DNA of 34,939 nucleotides. Origin: Bacteroidales bacterium. GTDB taxonomy: Bacteria > Bacteroidota > Bacteroidia > Bacteroidales > UBA12170. The stretch lies in the NCBI GenBank assembly GCA_029938465.1, contig JAOZUW010000015.1, positions 1-34,939 of the forward strand, written 5' to 3'. The first letter of the stretch is position 1; every line of letters begins with the position of its first letter. Both the position numbers and the translations under genes were made by a program. Below are positions 8,390 to 15,135 of the stretch, piece by piece. The notes below the pieces were generated by a model that was given only the letters and a program-made list of their open reading frames with translations, had not been told where the DNA came from and did not search any database.

Positions 8390-9724
8390 ATGAAGAAAAA
8401 TGTATTAATCATTGGTGCCGCCGGAAGAGATTTTCATAATTTCAACACTTATTACCGTGGCAATGAAACTTACAATGTAGTAGCCTTTACAGCAGCTCAA
8501 ATTCCTGATATAGATGGCAGGAAGTATCCAACAGAATTAGCTGGGGATTTATACCCAGAAGGCATTCCAATTTATACTGAAGATAATTTAGAAAAATTAA
8601 TTGCAGATTTAAAAGTAGACGATTGTGTTTTTTCTTATAGCGATGTCCCTTACCCAAGAGTGATGAATATGAGTGCCAGAGTTAATGCAGCAGGCGCTAA
8701 CTTTATTCTTTTAGGTCCAAAAGATACTATGGTGAAAAGCACTAAGCCTGTTATAGCTGTTGGTGCAGTTCGTACTGGATGCGGGAAAAGCCAAACCTCT
8801 CGTAGAGTGATCGAGCTTTTAATGGAAAAAGGCTTAAAAGTTGTAGCCATTCGTCATCCAATGCCTTATGGTGATTTGGTAGCTCAAAAAGTACAACGTT
8901 TTGCCACAATAGAAGATTTGGCTAAGCATAAATGTACAATTGAAGAAATGGAAGAGTATGAACCCCATGTAGTTCGTGGAAACGTTATTTATGCCGGTGT
9001 AGATTATGAAGCCATTGTAAGAGCAGCCGAAAACGATCCAGATGGATGTGATGTAGTACTTTGGGATGGAGGAAATAATGACTTCCCATTTTATGTACCT
9101 GATTTAAATATCACAGTTGTAGATCCACACAGACCAGGTCACGAACTCAATTATTATCCCGGGGAAGTAACATTAAGAATGGCTGATGTGGCTGTTATTA
9201 ATAAAATGGATTCTGCTTCTCCTGAAAATATTCAAATAGTACGAGAAAGCATTGCTAAAGTAGCACCGAATGCTATCGTGGTAGATGCAGCATCTCCGCT
9301 TAAAGTCGATGACCCTTCTATTATTAAAGGGAAAAACGTATTGGTGGTTGAAGATGGCCCCACCCTTACACATGGCGAAATGAAAATTGGTGCCGGAACT
9401 GTAGCAGCTCTTAAATATGGTGCTAAAAAAATAATTGATCCTCGTCCTTTCACTGTTGGAAAACTTAGCGAAACTTTCCAAATTTATCCTAATATTGGTG
9501 AGTTATTACCAGCTATGGGTTATGGTGAACAACAACTCAAAGATTTGGAAACGACTATCAATAATACTGAATGTGATTCAGTAGTTATTGGCACACCTAT
9601 TGACTTACAGCGTATTGTGAAGATCAATAAGCCTGCTACTCGTGTTTATTACGACTTGCAAGAAATTGGTCAACCCGATTTAGTTGGTGTTATTGATGAC
9701 TTTGTTAAAAAATATAATTTATAA
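8390..9724 (+). CDS. COG2403 P-loop NTPase (cyclic 2,3-diphosphoglycerate synthetase-like)
   Basis: 444 residues. The N-terminal Rossmann-like segment starts VLIIGAAGRDFHNFNTYYRG (residues 5-24); then comes a P-loop GAVRTGCGKS (125-134), IRHPMPYGDLVAQKVQRF, a Walker-B-like WDGGNNDFPF (225-234), DPHRPGHE, and NKMD (271-274), a G4-like guanine-specificity motif. This is the order seen in COG2403 proteins, annotated as predicted GTPases or cyclic 2,3-diphosphoglycerate synthetases after the methanogen enzyme. Cyclic 2,3-diphosphoglycerate is a thermolyte of hyperthermophilic methanogens, so this activity is doubtful in an AT-rich Bacteroidota member. The gene has its own promoter, long leader and terminator and lies just upstream of pyrB-pyrI. 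The true role is unknown. Confidence 0.75.
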   Translation: MKKNVLIIGAAGRDFHNFNTYYRGNETYNVVAFTAAQIPDIDGRKYPTELAGDLYPEGIPIYTEDNLEKLIADLKVDDCVFSYSDVPYPRVMNMSARVNAAGANFILLGPKDTMVKSTKPVIAVGAVRTGCGKSQTSRRVIELLMEKGLKVVAIRHPMPYGDLVAQKVQRFATIEDLAKHKCTIEEMEEYEPHVVRGNVIYAGVDYEAIVRAAENDPDGCDVVLWDGGNNDFPFYVPDLNITVVDPHRPGHELNYYPGEVTLRMADVAVINKMDSASPENIQIVRESIAKVAPNAIVVDAASPLKVDDPSIIKGKNVLVVEDGPTLTHGEMKIGAGTVAALKYGAKKIIDPRPFTVGKLSETFQIYPNIGELLPAMGYGEQQLKDLETTINNTECDSVVIGTPIDLQRIVKINKPATRVYYDLQEIGQPDLVGVIDDFVKKYNL

Positions 9725-9729
9725 ATAGG

Positions 9730-9758
9730 ATGGCGGCTTTTTAGTCGCCATTTTTTTT
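9730..9758 (+). terminator. Intrinsic terminator of the COG2403 gene
   Basis: ATGGCGGC (9730-9737), loop TTTTTA, GTCGCCAT (9744-9751), then a run of seven further T. The 8-bp stem contains one G-T pair. It begins six bases after the stop codon and separates this gene from pyrB. Confidence 0.85.
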
Positions 9759-9761
9759 ACC

Positions 9762-9769
9762 TAAATTTA
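9762..9769 (+). promoter_or_regulatory. Possible weak promoter for pyrBI
   Basis: TAAATTTA differs from the TAnnTTTG -7 box only at the last base and lies 21 bp before the pyrB ATG, just after the terminator. A T-run lies about 19 bp upstream instead of TTTG. Some initiation site is needed because a terminator precedes pyrB. Confidence 0.3.
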
Positions 9770-9790
9770 CACCCTAAAAAAGCATAAAAG

Positions 9791-10699
9791 ATGAAGAACA
9801 GAAGTTTAATTTCTATTAATGATTACAGCAAAGAAGAGCAACTAAAGATTCTGGATTTGGCTGAAGGCTTTGAAAAAAATCCTCGTCAGAATATTTTAAA
9901 TAACAAAGTGATTGCTACCTTGTTTTTTGAACCTTCTACACGAACCCGTTTGAGTTTCGAAAGTGCTATTTCGCAATTAGGCGGGAAAATTATTGGCTTT
10001 ACTGATGCTGCCAGTTCTAGTGTTTCTAAGGGAGAAACTCTTATGGATACTATCAAAACTGTAGCCAACTACTCCGATCTTATCGTTATGCGTCATCCAC
10101 TAGATGGCAGTTCACGATGGGCTAGCGAAGTAGCGGATGTGCCTATCATTAATGCTGGTGATGGTGCTAATCAACACCCAACTCAATGTTTGCTTGATAT
10201 GTATTCTATCCGAAAAACCCAAGGAAGCCTTGATAATATTCATATAGCTTTTGTAGGTGATTTAAAATACGGACGTACTGTTCATTCTCTTGTTATTGCT
10301 TTGTCACAATTCAATACAACTTTTCATTTGGTTTCTCCTGATGAGCTAAAACTTCCTAGTGCAGTAAAAAAATATATTAAAGATGCTGGCTTAAATTATC
10401 ATCAATATACTGATATGAATGAAGTAATGGATAAAGTAGATATCCTGTATATGACTCGCATACAAAAAGAGCGTTTTGCCGACCCCATAGAATACGAAAA
10501 AGTAAAAAACTCTTATATTCTTAAGAATGAAATGATGGAAAATACCAAAGAGAATATGCGCGTTCTTCATCCATTACCCCGAGTTAACGAAATAGAAGAA
10601 GCCGTAGATCAAAATCCAAAAGCCTATTATTTTCAACAGGCATTAAATGGTGTTTATGTGAGAGAAGCCCTTTTAGCCTCTACATTAGGATTAATTTAA
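9791..10699 (+). CDS. pyrB: Aspartate carbamoyltransferase catalytic chain
   Basis: 302 residues, normal PyrB length. It condenses carbamoyl phosphate with aspartate, the second step of de novo pyrimidine synthesis, in the cytoplasm. Motifs: the carbamoyl-phosphate loop FFEPSTRTRLSFESA (STRTR at residues 49-53), the mobile SSVSKGET loop (77-83), MRHPLDGSSRW, GDGANQHPTQCLLD, and HPLPR (260-264). The RHPLDGSSRW and NQHPTQ motifs argue for PyrB rather than ornithine carbamoyltransferase. pyrI follows after 16 bp, so a catalytic-regulatory holoenzyme is expected. Confidence 0.97.
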   Translation: MKNRSLISINDYSKEEQLKILDLAEGFEKNPRQNILNNKVIATLFFEPSTRTRLSFESAISQLGGKIIGFTDAASSSVSKGETLMDTIKTVANYSDLIVMRHPLDGSSRWASEVADVPIINAGDGANQHPTQCLLDMYSIRKTQGSLDNIHIAFVGDLKYGRTVHSLVIALSQFNTTFHLVSPDELKLPSAVKKYIKDAGLNYHQYTDMNEVMDKVDILYMTRIQKERFADPIEYEKVKNSYILKNEMMENTKENMRVLHPLPRVNEIEEAVDQNPKAYYFQQALNGVYVREALLASTLGLI

Positions 10700-10715
10700 T
10701 AGGAAAAAAGAAAAA

Positions 10716-11180
10716 ATGGAAAATAAAAGAACAGAATTGAAAGTTTCAGCCTTAGAAAATGGCTCGGTAATAGATCATATTCCTGCAACAAGTTTGTTTC
10801 AGGCGATAAGAATACTAAAATTAGACGAATTAGATAATCAAGTGTATTTTGGCACTAATTTAAGAAGTGATAAATTTGGCAGCAAAGGGATTATTAAAAT
10901 TCGAGATAAGTATTTCAAGAAAGAAGAAATCAATAAAATTGCTTTGGTTGCTCCAACTGCTACTATCATCGAAATTAAAGATTATGAAGTTGTAAAAAAA
11001 GGCAAAGTGGATACTCCAAAAGTGGTAGAGAATTTTGTGAAATGCTTTAATCCTAAATGCATTACCAACCATCAGCATGTGCCCACAAAATTTACAGTCA
11101 TTAATGATGGTGGAGCATTAAAACTACGTTGTCGATATTGTGAAAAAACGACTACCCAAGCTACTATGGAATTTAAATAG
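10716..11180 (+). CDS. pyrI: Aspartate carbamoyltransferase regulatory chain
   Basis: 154 residues, the usual PyrI size. The N-terminal allosteric domain (LKVSALENGSVIDHIPA) binds nucleotide effectors such as CTP and ATP in characterised homologues. The C-terminal zinc domain keeps the four cysteines that clamp PyrI to PyrB: Cys110 and Cys115 (CFNPKC) and Cys139 and Cys142 (CRYC). It starts after a purine-rich AGGAAAAAAGAAAAA leader, 16 bp behind pyrB, indicating co-transcription. Confidence 0.96.
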   Translation: MENKRTELKVSALENGSVIDHIPATSLFQAIRILKLDELDNQVYFGTNLRSDKFGSKGIIKIRDKYFKKEEINKIALVAPTATIIEIKDYEVVKKGKVDTPKVVENFVKCFNPKCITNHQHVPTKFTVINDGGALKLRCRYCEKTTTQATMEFK

Positions 11181-11228
11181 AATCTGCTGAATTAAATTTG
11201 AATAATAGACTAAAAAACTTGATTTACA

Positions 11229-12662
11229 TTAAAAATACAAATCTCGTTCGCCATTTTTAATGCGTTCTATCCGTTCTTCTATCTCATCAACTCGTTGATA
11301 ATCACCTAAATCATTAAGCTGCTTTGCAATTACTTCCCAACCTTTTTTTGCTGTGGAAGGCTCTGCATAATCCATAATATACTCTGCCAAGGTAAGTATG
11401 GCATTGGCGGAGCAATATCTTTTAATAAATCCAGGAACTGAGAATTCCATAAAATGTTCTCCTGTTCGTCCTAAACGATAACAAGCCGTACAAAAACTTG
11501 GTAAATAACTATCGTCAAGTAACTCATCTATCACATCGGCAAGGCTACGGTCATCATTAATTTTAAATTGTTCTTTATTTAGATTTTGTGCCTCAAACTG
11601 GCTTTCGTCTTGTGAATAATTCCCCAATTCTATCTTAGTTCCACCATCTATCTGTGACACACCATATCTAAGTACTTCTTTACGTATTTCTTTACTCTCT
11701 CTGGCTGTTAAAATCATCCCGGTATAAGGAACTGCCAATCGCAAAATAGCCACCAATCGTGTAAAATCTTCATCGCTTACTATATACTTATCCTCTTTAT
11801 TAATCATAGCAGCATCTTGTAAACGAGGAAAAGAAATGGTATGTGGGCCTACATTATAACAAGCTTCTAAATGATTGGTATGCCTAACCAATGCAAGTAC
11901 TTCAAAACGCCAATCATAAAGACCAAATAAAGCGCCAATCCCTACATCGTCAATTCCGGCTTCCATAGCACGATCAAGAGCTGTTAATCTTTTATGATAA
12001 TCTTTTTTATGACCACCAAGATGATATTTTTTATAAGCCTCGGGATGATAGGTTTCTTGAAAAACCTGATAAGTACCGATCCCAGAATCTTTAATTGTTT
12101 TGAAACCTTCAATGTCTAATGGTGCTGCATTAATATTTACACGGCGAATTTCACCTGCACCCTTTTTAACACTATATACTAGATTTACCGTATGGGCAAT
12201 ATATTCGGGTGTATATTGAGGATGTTCACCATAAACCAAAATCAAACGCTTCTGTCCATTATCCTCCAAAGCTTCTACTTCTGTCACTATTTCTTCATCA
12301 GATAAGGTTTTTCGAATAGCTTCAGTATTTGATGCTTTAAAACCACAGTATTCACAATTATTTACACATTTATTTCCAATGTAAAGGGGTGCAAAAAGAA
12401 CAATTCTATTCCCATACACCTTCTCCTTAAGAGTTCTAGCTCCTTGTTTAATCTCTTCAATTAAAACTGGATCTTTTGTATTAACCAATATGGCAGTATC
12501 TTGTAAATTAAGGCGCTCTTTATTTAATGATTTAGCAATAACAGCCCTTACATTTTCTGCTGTACTATGGGTATTTTCCAGTAATTGATCTATCTCTTTC
12601 ACATCAATAAATGAATGCTGAGATTTATCTTCTATATTGTATTTTTCCGGAGTAAATTGCAT
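11229..12662 (-). CDS. hydG: [FeFe]-hydrogenase maturase HydG (radical SAM tyrosine lyase)
   Basis: 477 residues. HydG cleaves tyrosine to give the CO and cyanide ligands of the hydrogenase H-cluster, in the cytoplasm. The radical-SAM cluster motif CX3CX2C is at Cys99, Cys103 and Cys106 (CVNNCEYC), and a second, HydG-specific C-terminal cluster motif CX2CX22C is at Cys391, Cys394 and Cys417 (FCTACYRLGRTGEHFMEF). That C-terminal site and the length separate it from ThiH and BioB. It has its own promoter and stands alone: no hydE, hydF or hydrogenase gene occurs in the window. It implies hydrogen metabolism and an anaerobic phase of life, provided its partners are elsewhere in the genome. Confidence 0.95.
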   Translation of the reverse strand: MQFTPEKYNIEDKSQHSFIDVKEIDQLLENTHSTAENVRAVIAKSLNKERLNLQDTAILVNTKDPVLIEEIKQGARTLKEKVYGNRIVLFAPLYIGNKCVNNCEYCGFKASNTEAIRKTLSDEEIVTEVEALEDNGQKRLILVYGEHPQYTPEYIAHTVNLVYSVKKGAGEIRRVNINAAPLDIEGFKTIKDSGIGTYQVFQETYHPEAYKKYHLGGHKKDYHKRLTALDRAMEAGIDDVGIGALFGLYDWRFEVLALVRHTNHLEACYNVGPHTISFPRLQDAAMINKEDKYIVSDEDFTRLVAILRLAVPYTGMILTARESKEIRKEVLRYGVSQIDGGTKIELGNYSQDESQFEAQNLNKEQFKINDDRSLADVIDELLDDSYLPSFCTACYRLGRTGEHFMEFSVPGFIKRYCSANAILTLAEYIMDYAEPSTAKKGWEVIAKQLNDLGDYQRVDEIEERIERIKNGERDLYF

Positions 12663-12687
12663 ATTAATATAATTGTTATTCAGTTAA

Positions 12688-12719
12688 CAAAGATACATGT
12701 TTCTTCAATAAAAGACAAT
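12688..12719 (-). promoter_or_regulatory. Promoter of hydG
   Basis: On the minus strand ATTG (12719-12716) is followed after 20 bp by TATCTTTG (12695-12688), a good Bacteroidota promoter. Transcription would start near 12681, giving a leader of about 19 nt. Confidence 0.7.
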
Positions 12720-12843
12720 ATTTAATCATCTTTTTGCAATATAACGAAAATATACATATTCCACCTAAAACAATAATCAGAGTAATGCCTAATCTATTCA
12801 GAATACTTCTATCATTTTTTTATATGAAGTATTAAAAGAATAC

Positions 12844-12851
12844 TACATTTG
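12844..12851 (+). promoter_or_regulatory. -7 promoter element for the EamA operon
   Basis: TACATTTG is a perfect TAnnTTTG box 20 bp before the EamA ATG. The -33 region offers only TATG at a 17-bp spacing. A short leader of about 14 nt is expected. Confidence 0.5.
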
Positions 12852-12871
12852 TGATTATTTTTTAATTCATT

Positions 12872-13738
12872 ATGCAAAACAAAACATTCTTTTCGAGCCT
12901 TCTTTTATTGCTTACAGCAGCTTTATGGGGTTTTTCTTTTGTGGCTCAACGGTCTGGTATGGATTATATTGGTCCTTATTTATTCAATGGTATCCGTTTT
13001 GCTTTAGGCAGCTTATCATTGGTTCCACTATACCTATACTTCCATAAAAAGTCTACAAAAAAGATTTCCCAAGTCAATACTTTAAAATCTGGTATTATAT
13101 TGGGCTTTGTTTTGTTTGTCGCCGCAAGCCTACAACAGATTGGTATGCAATATACTACGGCAGCAAATGGCGGCTTTATCACTAGCCTATATGTAGTTAT
13201 CGTTCCTTTAATACTAGTTCTATTCGGCCGTAAAATTCCTATCAATGTTATCCTAGGAGCAATTCTGGCATTAATAGGCTTATATTTTTTAAGCATACAG
13301 GATCAGTTACAACTTTCTTGGGGCGATACCTTAGTTTTATGGAGCGCATTATTTTGGGCTATTCATGTTATATTAATAGGTAAATATACTAGTCCAGGGA
13401 CTGTAATTCTATTATCCATTATTCAATTTGCCACAACAGCCATTTTAAGCCTTATCGTTGCATTTATTACAGAAGATATTATCATTTCATCCATACAACA
13501 AGCAACACTACCTATTATTTATGGAGGCGTCTTTTCGGTAGGAATAGGCTATACACTACAGGCATTAGCACAAAAGAAAGTTAATGCAGAAACCGCTGCA
13601 ATTATTCTTAGCTTTGAATCAGCGTTTGCCATGCTTGGGGGTTGGCTTATTTTAAGCGAACCCATAACTACACGCTCACTGTTTGGAGCCAGTTTAATGT
13701 TAGGCGGTATCATTATATCACAAATAAAAAAAACGTAG
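12872..13738 (+). CDS. EamA/DMT-superfamily transporter
   Basis: 288 residues of almost continuous hydrophobic segments, consistent with ten transmembrane helices in two EamA repeats. The first repeat opens LLLLLTAALWGFSFVAQRSG with the family's WG(S/F)(S/F)F pattern, and the second has LVLWSALFWAIHVILIGKY. It ends in short basic residues. Members export amino acids, nucleosides or other small metabolites across the inner membrane; the substrate cannot be told. A hotdog thioesterase follows after 6 bp, so the two are co-transcribed. Confidence 0.88.
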   Translation: MQNKTFFSSLLLLLTAALWGFSFVAQRSGMDYIGPYLFNGIRFALGSLSLVPLYLYFHKKSTKKISQVNTLKSGIILGFVLFVAASLQQIGMQYTTAANGGFITSLYVVIVPLILVLFGRKIPINVILGAILALIGLYFLSIQDQLQLSWGDTLVLWSALFWAIHVILIGKYTSPGTVILLSIIQFATTAILSLIVAFITEDIIISSIQQATLPIIYGGVFSVGIGYTLQALAQKKVNAETAAIILSFESAFAMLGGWLILSEPITTRSLFGASLMLGGIIISQIKKT

Positions 13739-13744
13739 AATAAA

Positions 13745-14158
13745 ATGAAAAATACTTTCAAATTTATATATCAGGTAAATATCTCTGACATCAACTATGG
13801 CGGGCATATGGGTAATGATAGGTCATTAAGTTTATTCCATGAAGCACGTTTGGCTTTTTTCAAAAGCCTGGAACTAAGCGAAATGAACATTGGTGAAGGA
13901 CTAGGAATTATTATGAAAGATGCACAGGTTGATTTTTTGGCTGAAATATTTCATCAGGATGAATTAGAAGTGAGGGTAAGTTTGGGAGAAGTAAAAGGAC
14001 TTCTTTTCTATATCAATTACGAAGTGGAAAGAACCAGTGACTCCAAGCAAGTTTTAAAAGGGAAAACAGGTATTTTAGCATTTGACTATTCTAAAAGAAA
14101 ATTGGCTAAAGCACCACAAAGTTTTTTCAATAAAATAGAAGATATATATGGAATCTAA
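13745..14158 (+). CDS. Hotdog-fold acyl-CoA thioesterase (4HBT/YbgC-like)
   Basis: 137 residues, standard for a single hotdog domain. The N-terminal active-site region reads VNISDINYGGHMGNDRSLSLFHEAR (residues 11-35), with Gly-Gly-His-Met-Gly-Asn in the place of the 4HBT motif. The position of the catalytic Asp in YbgC/4-hydroxybenzoyl-CoA thioesterases (DxD) appears here as Asp15-x-Asn17, so the second Asp is Asn. It probably hydrolyses an acyl-CoA in the cytoplasm, with substrate unknown. It lies 6 bp after EamA and overlaps the next gene by 11 bp. Confidence 0.8.
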   Translation: MKNTFKFIYQVNISDINYGGHMGNDRSLSLFHEARLAFFKSLELSEMNIGEGLGIIMKDAQVDFLAEIFHQDELEVRVSLGEVKGLLFYINYEVERTSDSKQVLKGKTGILAFDYSKRKLAKAPQSFFNKIEDIYGI

Positions 14159-15005
14159 GAATAATTTCCGGAGCTTTTATCAGCAGTTTTTGATAAAATT
14201 ACAGCACGCACAACAGGATAAAAACGCTAGTTCTTTTCATCAATTATCACAAATAATAGAACCAAAATGGCAAAGAGAAGAACAGGATTTGTATGTTGAT
14301 TATTGCATTAAAAAAGCAAGCATTTATGCCTTATTTGGCGAAAATTTGGATCTTGACGACTGGATAAAAAAAGCGCTACAATTTTCTAATATTCAGCAAC
14401 ATATAAATATTTATGCCATATGGATAGATTTATATTGGAAACAAAGTTTAACAGTACAAGACGACAGTAAACTAAGAGCTATTATGAGTTCATTATATAA
14501 TATCTCCACCATGGCTATCAAGGGAAAATTAAATAAATATGATCTTTTTGGATTTGTAGCCATACAAGCTTTTACTTTATCTTTTCTGGGGAAACAAGAA
14601 GAAATTAGTCAAATCATTTCTAAACTAAAATGGGATCCTATTCCTTCCAAATTATGTAACGATAAAACCAAGCTTAACTTCTTCTATGCCCATATTTACA
14701 AATTTATTGTAGTAGCCATTGAGCAAAGAAATAAAGAGTTAATGCAAAAATTGCTACTCCTCATCACAATCGACGATTCTATTTTACTCTCAAAGGCTCC
14801 ATTCTTTCGAAAAGTAAACACAGTGATTATGGATATAGCAGACATAAGAAGTGAGTTTGCTTTGAATTTTAACACCTTTTACAAACAAAGAAAAACCTGG
14901 GCCGGTTTCCTTCCAAATTACAGCTTATTCACTATGATGATTGAAAAAGAAAACATAAAAGGATTACAATATTTCTTCTCAGGGTTTGACAGTGATCATA
15001 TATAA
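14148..15005 (+). CDS. Helical protein of unknown function
   Basis: 285 residues, not recognised. No signal peptide or membrane segment is obvious. The sequence is rich in Lys, Gln, Leu, Ile and Phe and appears wholly alpha-helical, with TPR-like stretches (YCIKKASIYALFGENLDLDD; FGFVAIQAFTLSFLGKQEEI), but no clear repeat consensus. The start ATG overlaps the thioesterase end by 11 bp, suggesting translational coupling, and a strong terminator follows. A cytoplasmic scaffold or TPR-like protein is a guess. Confidence 0.65.
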   Translation: MESKNNFRSFYQQFLIKLQHAQQDKNASSFHQLSQIIEPKWQREEQDLYVDYCIKKASIYALFGENLDLDDWIKKALQFSNIQQHINIYAIWIDLYWKQSLTVQDDSKLRAIMSSLYNISTMAIKGKLNKYDLFGFVAIQAFTLSFLGKQEEISQIISKLKWDPIPSKLCNDKTKLNFFYAHIYKFIVVAIEQRNKELMQKLLLLITIDDSILLSKAPFFRKVNTVIMDIADIRSEFALNFNTFYKQRKTWAGFLPNYSLFTMMIEKENIKGLQYFFSGFDSDHI

Positions 15006-15013
15006 TGAAAACT

Positions 15014-15054
15014 AAAAAAGCTCCAAAAAGCAAATGCTTTTTGGAGCTTTTTTT
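15014..15054. terminator. Strong bidirectional intrinsic terminator
   Basis: A 19-bp perfect stem (15014-15032 pairing with 15035-15053) with a 2-nt inner loop includes the core GCTCCAAAAAGC/GCTTTTTGGAGC and is flanked by A-runs and T-runs on both sides. It begins 8 bp past the unknown gene's stop. It can end transcription of the EamA operon and, on the other strand, of the FadL-like gene, which ends at 15136. Confidence 0.92.
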
Positions 15055-15135
15055 GATATGCTTACTAATCTCTACAAAAACCAGCTTATCCCATTTCAAA
15101 CGAGAAAGAGATTGGCGTTTTCTTGCAAATACTAA

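Noticed and set aside
11229-12662. ThiH or another radical-SAM lyase instead of HydG
   Set aside because: The exact C-terminal CX2CX22C second-cluster motif and the 477-residue length are HydG features absent from ThiH and BioB.
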